Below are positions 6,941 through 13,737 of a stretch of 14,302 nt of DNA, one piece after another; within the stretch, counting starts at the first letter, position 1, and each line of letters starts with the position of its first letter. Made by a program: the position numbers and the translations under genes. The notes under the pieces are model-generated. The model saw only the letters and a list, made by a program, of their open reading frames with translations. It was not told the origin of the DNA and ran no database searches. The stretch is taken from the NCBI GenBank assembly GCA_946481735.1, contig CAMLOU010000113.1, forward strand, positions 1-14,302, given 5' to 3'. The DNA comes from an uncultured Cellvibrio sp. GTDB taxonomy: Bacteria; Pseudomonadota; Gammaproteobacteria; Pseudomonadales; Cellvibrionaceae.

Positions 6941-9520
6941 ATGTATAGAATTTTTCTGCTGGCAATCATGCTGGTTATGAGCGTGAGTGCGAGTGTCAGT
7001 GCGAATAAAAGTTGGGCGGTGAATCTGACATCGGAAGCGCTATCAACCTTTGGGAAAGACGCGAGGCTGGAATATTCAGTCATCAGTAATTTTGGTAAAG
7101 AAGGCGAGTTCCATGCAGCCATACATCTTCACAATACGTCGGATGTCACGCTGCCTGCGGGTGTATCAAATTGGAAGATCTATATTCACTCCGTGCGCAG
7201 AATACTTGCTACGGACAATAAAGATTTTACGATTACGCGTATTCAGGGTGATCTCCATGAAGTTTCACCTACCACGGCATTTAAAGGATTGAAACCCGGC
7301 GAGTCGCTGCAAATCCATTATCGGGCACGGGCGCATATCAGTAGCTACAGCGATTTCATGCCTCGTGCATTTATCGCCTTGGCGGACGGCAGCTCTGCTG
7401 TGTTTGCCAACACCGACACCGAAGATCTGACGGCGTTTGTCAGGCCCTTTACTCGCCCGGAACAATATCTGCGTTTTGATCAGCCTGAAGACCAATACGG
7501 TGTAGTCACGTCCACCAGTCGTTATCAGGCAAACCTGGCGATCAATAATCAGGATGCGCCGGGTACTGTGCGCAGGATTATCCCGACACCCAAGACAATC
7601 AAATACAGCAGCGGCGAAACCCGGGTTGATAACCGTTGGTCTATCGTTGAACAAGGCGGTTTACGATTTGAAGTGGATTACCTCCACGCGCGGCTTGCGG
7701 ATGCGGGTATTCAGGTGAGTATCTCGCCATCCGTAAAAAAAGAGCGGCAGATAGAACTGAACCTGGGTGCAGCGTCTGACGTCGACGGCGCTTACGAGCT
7801 GGATATTACGGGATCGCGCATTGTGATTTCAGCGCGTGACAGTCGCGGTATTTTTTACGGCATACAAAGCCTGATGAGTTTGTTTCCTGCCGAACAAAAA
7901 GCACAGCACGCACTGCCAGCGGTGCGGGTGTTTGATGAGCCCCGGTATGATTGGCGGGGTATGCACTACGACATCGCACGCAACTTTCACGGCAAGCAGG
8001 CGATTTTATCGTTGATTGAGCAGATGGGGCGTTACAAGCTCAACAAGCTGCATCTTCATCTGACGGACGATGAGGGATGGCGCATTGAGATCCCCGGCCT
8101 GCCTGAGTTGACCGAGGTCGGTGCTCATCGCTGTTTTGATCTCGCTGAAGAAAAATGCCTGCTGACACAATTGGGTAATGGTCCTGATGCACAAGCGGCC
8201 GGCAATGGCTTTTTAACAACGGCGGATTTTGTCGAGATCATTCGCTTTGCGGCTCAGCGGCATATCGAGGTTATTCCCGAAATAGACATGCCCGGCCACG
8301 CCCGCGCCGCCGTAAAAGCCATGGAAGCGCGTTATAAAAAATTAAAACGTGCCGGTAAGGTGGAGGCGGCGCAGCAATATTTATTGTCCGACCCCGATGA
8401 TAAATCGCAGTACCTGACGGTGCAGTCCTATTCAGATAATGCCATCAATGTGTGCTTGCCATCGACCTACCATTTTGCTGAAAAAATCATTTATGAATTG
8501 CAACAAATGTATCGTGCCGCTGGCCAGAAACTGACGATCTTTCATATGGGGGGCGATGAAGTGGGTGTGGGTTCCTGGACGCAATCACCTGCCTGCCAGG
8601 CGATGTTTGCCAGCAACGACAATGAGGTCATGGGCGTGGCGGATCTTAAACCTTACTTCGTGCGCAAGCTATCGCAGATAACCAGTAAACGCGGCCTTGA
8701 ACTCGCCGGCTGGGAAGATGGCTTGATGTATGATCCCAACAATGTTTTTGTACGGGAGCGCCTGGAAAATCGTCAGGTTATTGCCAATGCCTGGGATAAT
8801 ATTTGGGAGTCGGGCTTGTCTGACCGCGCCTATCGTTTGGCTAATGCCGGCTACGGTGTGGTGATTTCATCAGCGACCCATTTATATTTTGACCACCCCT
8901 ACGAAGCGCATGCCGGCGAGCGAGGTTATCATTGGGCCACACGCTACTCAGACTTGTCCAAAGTCTTTGGCTTCATGCCCGATAATGTGTATGCGAACGC
9001 CGATAAAACCTTTACAGGTGCTGCTATTGATAACCTGGATGCGCTGGTTGGGCGCGTTCATGTGCCATTAAAAAAGCCGGAAAATATTCTCGGTATGCAA
9101 GGGCAACTTTGGTCGGAGACCGTACGCACACCCGCGCAATTCCAGGAGATGATTTTTCCGCGACTTCTGGTTATGGCCGAACGTGCGTGGTACAAAGCAC
9201 CCTGGGAGTCGGACAAGCCCGACGGTGCAGCACGCCGGGCAGAATGGCGGCAATTTGTTCACACGCTGGTTAAAAAAGAATTACCGAAGCTTGATCACGC
9301 GGGTGTTGATTTTTATTTGCCTCCGCCCGGTGCGGTGCGGGAAAAAGGCCTTCTGCTTGCCAATACCAGCCTGCCAGGTTTGGTGATTGAATACAGTCTG
9401 GACGGCGGCAAGCAGTGGCAAGCGTATCCGCAACACCTGGAGCTGGAGCAGGGCGTGTCTAACATCTTGATGAGAAGTCGGCTGGGTGAAAAAACCAGCC
9501 GTGTCATTCAGGTGGAATAA
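6941..9520 (+). CDS. GH20 beta-N-acetylhexosaminidase (chitobiase type), exported
   Basis: This 859-residue enzyme would remove terminal beta-linked GlcNAc or GalNAc from oligosaccharides such as chitobiose, by substrate-assisted catalysis. Signal peptide about 1-22 (SVSASVSA); no lipobox Cys, so probably soluble periplasmic or secreted. Domains: CHB_HEX-like N-terminal sandwich (about 25-170), GH20b (about 205-330), catalytic barrel (about 335-770) and CHB_HEX_C at the end (from about 785). Visible active-site features are Arg339 in WRGMHYD, LHLHLTDDEGWR, and the catalytic pair Asp539-Glu540 in HMGGDEVG. The pair falls at the same residue numbers as in Serratia marcescens chitobiase, and total length is similar to that 885-residue enzyme. 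ATG 6941 has GAGG six bases upstream; in-frame GTG 6929 would add four residues and is possible. No terminator is visible between this gene and the CBM32 gene, so they probably form one transcript. Confidence 0.95.
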   Translation: MYRIFLLAIMLVMSVSASVSANKSWAVNLTSEALSTFGKDARLEYSVISNFGKEGEFHAAIHLHNTSDVTLPAGVSNWKIYIHSVRRILATDNKDFTITRIQGDLHEVSPTTAFKGLKPGESLQIHYRARAHISSYSDFMPRAFIALADGSSAVFANTDTEDLTAFVRPFTRPEQYLRFDQPEDQYGVVTSTSRYQANLAINNQDAPGTVRRIIPTPKTIKYSSGETRVDNRWSIVEQGGLRFEVDYLHARLADAGIQVSISPSVKKERQIELNLGAASDVDGAYELDITGSRIVISARDSRGIFYGIQSLMSLFPAEQKAQHALPAVRVFDEPRYDWRGMHYDIARNFHGKQAILSLIEQMGRYKLNKLHLHLTDDEGWRIEIPGLPELTEVGAHRCFDLAEEKCLLTQLGNGPDAQAAGNGFLTTADFVEIIRFAAQRHIEVIPEIDMPGHARAAVKAMEARYKKLKRAGKVEAAQQYLLSDPDDKSQYLTVQSYSDNAINVCLPSTYHFAEKIIYELQQMYRAAGQKLTIFHMGGDEVGVGSWTQSPACQAMFASNDNEVMGVADLKPYFVRKLSQITSKRGLELAGWEDGLMYDPNNVFVRERLENRQVIANAWDNIWESGLSDRAYRLANAGYGVVISSATHLYFDHPYEAHAGERGYHWATRYSDLSKVFGFMPDNVYANADKTFTGAAIDNLDALVGRVHVPLKKPENILGMQGQLWSETVRTPAQFQEMIFPRLLVMAERAWYKAPWESDKPDGAARRAEWRQFVHTLVKKELPKLDHAGVDFYLPPPGAVREKGLLLANTSLPGLVIEYSLDGGKQWQAYPQHLELEQGVSNILMRSRLGEKTSRVIQVE

Positions 9521-9557
9521 TTTTCCGGCGGGTGTCGCGGTATCATTGTCGCAGTAC

Positions 9558-9594
9558 AACCACAGCGTGATGGCCACGCTGTGGTTTTGTTGTT
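9558..9594 (+). terminator. Strong terminator-like hairpin after the GH20 gene
   Basis: A perfect 12-bp stem (9558-9569 paired with 9575-9586) with a 5-base loop is followed by the imperfect U-tract TTTTGTTGTTT. It lies 37 bases after the GH20 stop and only about 20 bases before the next start codon. No room remains for a promoter between the hairpin and that gene, so the hairpin must either leak or act as a leader element of the next mRNA. Confidence 0.85.
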
Positions 9595-9601
9595 TGAGTA
9601 C

Positions 9602-9606
9602 AGAGG
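9602..9606 (+). promoter_or_regulatory. Ribosome binding site AGAGG setting the sulfotransferase start
   Basis: AGAGG lies eight bases before ATG 9615. The open frame extends back to 9486, but that start lies inside the GH20 gene and translates through the terminator hairpin. ATG 9615 is therefore preferred; TTG 9612 and GTG 9609 are in frame and cannot be excluded. Confidence 0.65.
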
Positions 9607-9614
9607 TTGTGTTG

Positions 9615-11192
9615 ATGTCAAATTCCAACGGCTTATCAGCTATTGACGTTGCGCGTCATGCTATCGTTCATGGCGATTACCAGCAGGCCTATCACCTGTT
9701 GACGGCGTTTCTGGCTGAACATCCTGAGCATCTCGATGCGCTGTTTTTAATAAGTCGCATTGCTTACGACCATAAAAATTTTCAAAAGGAAGCAGAGTGG
9801 CTTGGAATCGCATACCGGCTGGCCCCACGCAATCCCGTTATTACAACCTACCTTGCGCGCGCGTTAGTGTTATCCGGCGATACCGTGGAAGCCTTGCGAC
9901 TGTTGTCACTTGCCGAGCAACTTGAAGGGCATTCATTGGAAACTTACGACATCATGGCGGTTACTTTTAATCGCCTGAATCGTTACCAGAAAGCGTCTTC
10001 GTACTTTGCCAAAGTGATTGCTCTGGGCGGTGCCCAACCGGGCACCTATTTCAATCTGGCATCGACCCTGAAATTCTGTGGCGATTTCGAGGGTGCGCGC
10101 CAGGCTTATGAAAAAGCCATCGAGCTTAAACCTGATTACGTCAAGGCTCATGCTGCGCTAACCAGCCTGGGTGAGATCACCGAGGATAACCATCATATTG
10201 AGCGGTTAAGCCAACTGCTCGACACCACGCAGGACGCGGATGACACGCTCTGTGTTGCTCATGCTTTATCCAAAGAACACGAGGCACTGAAAAATTTCCA
10301 GGCGGCCTACGCCGTACTCGATGCCGCCAAGCAAAAGAAACAGGCTCGCGAGGCTTATGATTTTGCAGCCTACGATCAGCTTTTCTCCGCCTTGTGCGAC
10401 GACCTGGTATCCGGGTGGGCCAATCACGCTGCCGGCTACGGTGAACGCGGGCGCATCTTTGTGGTGGGTATGCCCAGGACCGGAACCACGCTGGTAGAGA
10501 GAATTCTATCCAGTCATAGCCGTGTCGCCACTGGCGGCGAGCTGTACAATTTTTCTATTGCGCTGAAAAAGCAGATTGCCTCGAACCGTATCGAATTTAT
10601 TGAACCGGAATTTTTCAGCCAATTGTCCGGTGATGTTGGGTATGAAATTGGTAAACAATATTGCGAAAGTACAGAATATTTAAAAGGCGATAAAGATATT
10701 CTGGTCGATAAACTGCCTTTGAATGCGCTCTATACCGGGGTGATCGCGCGAGCCTTGCCCCATGCGAAGATCATTATCCTCAATCGCCATCCGCTGGACA
10801 CGATTATGAGTAATTATCGTCAGCTGTTCAGTTTCGACGACACGACTTTTGTGTACACATTAAGTGTGCAGGAAACAACGAGGTTCTATATTCAATTCCG
10901 GCGCTTTATGAATGATTGTTTGAGCTTCCTTCCTGACCACTGTTATTCCCTGTGCTATGAAAATCTGGTGGCTCAGCCGGAAACGGAGGTTCGCAAACTC
11001 CTGGATTTTTGCGGACTGGAATGGCAGGAAAACTGTATTGATATTGAGCAGAATCGCCATCCTGTTGCGACTGCCAGTGCTGTGCAGGTTCGTCAACCGA
11101 TCTCTGCCAAGTCTGTCGGCCAATGGCGCCACTATGAAGCGCAGCTTCAGCCAGCGATATCCTTATTGCACGCCGCCGGTATTGCCTGTTAA
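9615..11192 (+). CDS. TPR-containing sulfotransferase (Sulfotransfer_3 family)
   Basis: This 525-residue protein joins an N-terminal tetratricopeptide superhelix (about 10-185) to a C-terminal PAPS-dependent sulfotransferase domain (about 278-520). The clearest repeat unit is AYEKAIELKPDYVKAHAAL at 164-182. The domain carries the 5'-phosphosulfate-binding loop GMPRTGTT (285-292) and the 3'-phosphate-binding segment RHPLDTIMSNYRQ (391-403, with Ser399). Its end, QPISAKSVGQW, is also typical of the family. No signal peptide, so cytoplasmic. In this family the TPR part is thought to select the acceptor, which may be protein, peptide or glycan; the acceptor here is unknown. Family members are often annotated near TonB-dependent receptor genes, as here. 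A GH20 gene ends 94 bases upstream, with a terminator-like hairpin between. The TAA overlaps the stop codon of the convergent regulator gene within TTAA. Confidence 0.92.
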   Translation: MSNSNGLSAIDVARHAIVHGDYQQAYHLLTAFLAEHPEHLDALFLISRIAYDHKNFQKEAEWLGIAYRLAPRNPVITTYLARALVLSGDTVEALRLLSLAEQLEGHSLETYDIMAVTFNRLNRYQKASSYFAKVIALGGAQPGTYFNLASTLKFCGDFEGARQAYEKAIELKPDYVKAHAALTSLGEITEDNHHIERLSQLLDTTQDADDTLCVAHALSKEHEALKNFQAAYAVLDAAKQKKQAREAYDFAAYDQLFSALCDDLVSGWANHAAGYGERGRIFVVGMPRTGTTLVERILSSHSRVATGGELYNFSIALKKQIASNRIEFIEPEFFSQLSGDVGYEIGKQYCESTEYLKGDKDILVDKLPLNALYTGVIARALPHAKIIILNRHPLDTIMSNYRQLFSFDDTTFVYTLSVQETTRFYIQFRRFMNDCLSFLPDHCYSLCYENLVAQPETEVRKLLDFCGLEWQENCIDIEQNRHPVATASAVQVRQPISAKSVGQWRHYEAQLQPAISLLHAAGIAC

Positions 11193-12343
11193 TCCTTGGC
11201 GGGTAATTGTTTTTGCAGTGCGTCGCGCCGGAATTCGGTGGGTGAAGTGCCGGTAAAGCGCTTGAAAAAACGCTGGAAGGACGACTTGCTGTTAAACCCT
11301 GATTCCAACAGGATCTCCATGATCGTCATATCGATATATTTTTCATCACTCAGGTATCGCTTGGATTCTTCAATGCGGTAGGAGTTGATAAATTCAAAAA
11401 AATTCGTGCCAAAGGCTTTGTTAATCGCAAAAGACACATCGCGGTAAGGGACACCGATTTTTTCTGAAAACTGCTCGACGTTGATACTCTGGTTCAGGTA
11501 CAGCTTTTGAACATTAATACCTTCCATGATCTTGCGAATGGTTGAATCCAGCGGTTTGGTATCCACCGGCGCGTCCGGTTGGCGGGTGTCTTCATCATCA
11601 TCCCTGGTGGTCGTGAGGTATTGCGCGTGGGAAACACTGTAGTAAAACAGCGCAATCAGCAGTACAAAATTGAGGTAGTTATCGGTGACCCCCAGCGGCA
11701 ATCGGTAGAGGTAGGCCAATACGCTGAGTGTCAGTGTCCATACGCCGGCAAATACAAACCCCAATGTCAGGTAGTACAACCACCACAGCGCGGTTTCGTT
11801 CAATTCGGAATGTTGTTGCTTGAGCATCTTGTGATAGTTGCGCACGGTCAGAGTCGCCGCAATAAAATAAGCCAAGGGGATAATCTTCAGTGAATACCAC
11901 AAGCCATCGATAACATGGTACAGCAGGCGATCCATACCGAAGGTGTCAAGCTTGAGGCGGTCAATGTCGATATCAAACACGGCGATAATCACCATGGCGC
12001 TGATCATGGGTAGCAAGTGCACCAGATAAATGCGTTTCAGGCGAAAATTTTCTTCAGTAATACTGCGCACGTAGAGCATCAACAGTGGTGCGCGCAATAA
12101 TAAGGCGGCACAGTAAAAATAGGGCACCAGCACGGAGACCGTCTGATGTCGGGGTATGTATTCATTCCAGATCAGCAGGACACCAATATCCGCAAATGTC
12201 AGACACAGGAAAAAGGTAGCAAGCAGAATCCTGGTCGATTTGCCGCGCGATGGAAGAATCGGTTGGAATAACGCGAGGATCAAGCTTAATCCAATGGTAA
12301 GGATGAGAATGACATCGTTGATGTTAAAGATGGGATCAACCAT
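11189..12343 (-). CDS. Membrane-embedded AraC-family transcriptional regulator
   Basis: A 384-residue protein with about seven hydrophobic helices (roughly 9-28, 38-58, 70-92, 106-124, 147-167, 185-212, 222-243), an acidic linker (DDDEDTRQPD, 248-257) and a C-terminal AraC double helix-turn-helix (about 278-376). The second helix-turn-helix carries the family signature, ILLESGFNSKSSFQRFFKRFTGTSPTEFR. It would sit in the inner membrane and bind DNA from there, sensing a ligand in or across the membrane. There is no periplasmic domain of useful size. The upstream ribosome binding site is weak (GAG seven bases before ATG 12343). It converges on the sulfotransferase gene and diverges from the ZIP-like gene, so it may regulate the glycan locus, the ZIP-like gene or itself. 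Its target is not shown by the sequence. Confidence 0.92.
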   Translation of the reverse strand: MVDPIFNINDVILILTIGLSLILALFQPILPSRGKSTRILLATFFLCLTFADIGVLLIWNEYIPRHQTVSVLVPYFYCAALLLRAPLLMLYVRSITEENFRLKRIYLVHLLPMISAMVIIAVFDIDIDRLKLDTFGMDRLLYHVIDGLWYSLKIIPLAYFIAATLTVRNYHKMLKQQHSELNETALWWLYYLTLGFVFAGVWTLTLSVLAYLYRLPLGVTDNYLNFVLLIALFYYSVSHAQYLTTTRDDDEDTRQPDAPVDTKPLDSTIRKIMEGINVQKLYLNQSINVEQFSEKIGVPYRDVSFAINKAFGTNFFEFINSYRIEESKRYLSDEKYIDMTIMEILLESGFNSKSSFQRFFKRFTGTSPTEFRRDALQKQLPAKD

Positions 12344-12542
12344 TGACTCGTTGCCTATAGCATAGATGTGTTGAGTTTGTCGGTATTTATATCTGCTTAC
12401 ATCAAGAATAGCAAAAAAATTGCGCCACTTTTTCTCAACGCATGCTGCCCGCCGGTACTACAAAAAGCCACTACACAAAGCCACAACAAAAGGAACACTT
12501 CTGTCCTCTCTGCGTCTCAAGGTAAATTTGTCGAATTCGATA

Positions 12543-12547
12543 AAGGA
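12543..12547 (+). promoter_or_regulatory. Ribosome binding site AAGGA setting the ZIP-like start
   Basis: AAGGA lies nine bases before ATG 12557. The open frame runs back to 12368, but the extra 63 residues are Lys/Asn/Ser-rich without homology-like features and would displace the first membrane helix. The short form is preferred. A 10-bp palindrome, TCGAATTCGA (12531-12540), sits immediately upstream and could be part of an operator or be chance. Confidence 0.7.
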
Positions 12548-12556
12548 ATTACCAAG

Positions 12557-13294
12557 ATGCTATGGCTGCAAGCGTCCATTGTCATAATCTTTGTCATTAT
12601 TCATCTCTTCGCCGGGTTGCTGCTGGATCAGCCTGCGATCCCACGCAGTAAATGGCTCTCCTTTGCGGGTGGTGTGGCCGTATCTTATGTGTTTATGCAC
12701 ATCTTCCCTGAGCTGGCTGCGGCTCAAACAACGATTAATGAGAGCGAACCCATATTCGCATGGATGGAGCATCACGCGTATCTGGTGTCTCTGGTGGGGT
12801 TGATTATTTTTTATGGTCTTGAGCGTTTAGTGAAATCATCAAGACGCGACGCCACCAGGGCGTTCCAAACACCAAGTGAAACACAAGCCAGCAGGGATGT
12901 GTTTTGGCTCCATATCGGATCATTTATCATCTATAACGCACTGATTGGTTATTTGCTGGTTCATCGTGAAGAGCAGGAAGCCTGGGCGATGAGTTTTTTT
13001 GCTGTGGCAATGGGGCTGCATTTTGTGGTCAATGACTTTGCTTTACGCCAGGACCACAAAAATACTTATCACGATTTGGGCCGTTGGCTGTTGACTGCGG
13101 CAATAGTGTTGGGCTGGGTGATGGGCCTGATGGTAAAACTACCGGAACCACTGATCGCTGTCATATTTGCGTTCGTTGCCGGTGGGGTGGTGTTGAATGT
13201 ATTGAAAGAAGAACTGCCGGAAGAAAATAAAAGCAGTTTTATTGCCTTTGGTTGCGGTGCATCGAGTTATGCCGTGCTCATGCTATTGTTTTAA
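12557..13294 (+). CDS. Eight-helix membrane protein resembling ZIP metal transporters
   Basis: A 245-residue inner-membrane protein with about eight predicted helices (roughly 4-23, 34-54, 72-92, 114-135, 142-163, 174-193, 197-216, 226-245), the number and length typical of ZIP permeases. Several positions recall ZIP motifs: H48-I-F-P-E52 in the second helix, H155-F-V-V-N-D160 in the fifth, and a penultimate-helix segment AGGVVLNVLKEELPEEN (208-224) similar to the ZIP motif that ends in E-x-L-P-E. The canonical HNxxDG metal site is not intact, so transport of Zn2+ or another divalent cation is uncertain. The Arg/Lys-rich loop at 92-112 would be cytoplasmic. It diverges from the AraC gene across 213 bases and has no visible terminator. 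It could be an uncharacterised ZIP-fold protein with another role. Confidence 0.85.
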   Translation: MLWLQASIVIIFVIIHLFAGLLLDQPAIPRSKWLSFAGGVAVSYVFMHIFPELAAAQTTINESEPIFAWMEHHAYLVSLVGLIIFYGLERLVKSSRRDATRAFQTPSETQASRDVFWLHIGSFIIYNALIGYLLVHREEQEAWAMSFFAVAMGLHFVVNDFALRQDHKNTYHDLGRWLLTAAIVLGWVMGLMVKLPEPLIAVIFAFVAGGVVLNVLKEELPEENKSSFIAFGCGASSYAVLMLLF

Positions 13295-13361
13295 TCTGTG
13301 GCTCAATCAAAAGCGCGCGAATGACCCGCTCATGGCTATACATACGCCATTTATGCGCATT

Positions 13362-13409
13362 GGTGTTGTAATGCTCACCAGTCCAGAAATTACTGGCGCT
13401 GGTAACACC
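13362..13409. repeat. Nested imperfect inverted repeat between the ZIP-like gene and cbpM
   Basis: GGTGTT (13362-13367) pairs with AACACC (13404-13409). Inside these, ACCAG (13377-13381) pairs with CTGGT (13399-13403), and CCAG (13383-13386) with CTGG (13393-13396) around a 6-base loop. A competing hairpin GCATT (13357-13361)/AATGC (13370-13374) would exclude the outer arm. There is no T-run on either side, so it is not a classical terminator, although it sits between two converging genes where one would be expected. Confidence 0.35.
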
Positions 13410-13431
13410 TAACAAACTTTATCCAGTCACG

Positions 13432-13725
13432 TTAATTTTGTTTTTTTCTTAGCTGCTCCACTTCTTCCATCAGGTCTACCACAATGGCCGCCAGTTCCGG
13501 TACCGCATCAAAATCACGCTCCAGTTGGTACATGCGCCGTGCGCGTTTAAGATCATAACTGGTGAAGCGATAGCTCTCGATGTAACGCGCACTTCTTCCG
13601 AGCACGCCGGTTTCAATATGTTCGATGACCCACTGTGGCTCGACGCAGCAGGCGCGCGCCAGTTCTTCGCAAGTCAGTGTCATTTCATCAATTAATGTGC
13701 CGTGTAAGGTGTCTGAGTTACTCAT
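13432..13725 (-). CDS. cbpM: Chaperone modulatory protein CbpM
   Basis: A 97-residue cytoplasmic protein of the CbpM family, which binds the J-domain of the DnaJ-like co-chaperone CbpA and inhibits its stimulation of DnaK. The MerR-like N-terminal fold is visible (LTCEELARACCVEPQWVIEHI, about 17-37), followed by YRFTSYDLKRARRM (52-65) and a charged C-terminal helix, VVDLMEEVEQLRKKQN. Length matches the family's usual ~100 residues. The start codon lies 12 bases after the cbpA stop, and the Shine-Dalgarno AGGAG overlaps that TAG stop codon. The two genes therefore form the standard cbpA-cbpM operon. Confidence 0.93.
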   Translation of the reverse strand: MSNSDTLHGTLIDEMTLTCEELARACCVEPQWVIEHIETGVLGRSARYIESYRFTSYDLKRARRMYQLERDFDAVPELAAIVVDLMEEVEQLRKKQN

Positions 13726-13737
13726 TGTCAGGCGCTC

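Noticed and set aside
9486..9614. Longer sulfotransferase starting at 9486, overlapping the GH20 gene
   Set aside because: The extra 43 residues are encoded by the end of the GH20 gene and the terminator hairpin. The start at 9615 has a suitable ribosome binding site.
13357..13420. Possible integron attC site around the nested inverted repeat
   Set aside because: ACCTAAC at the right side fits RYYYAAC, but no matching GTTRRRY core site exists at the left, and no integrase or cassette array is present.
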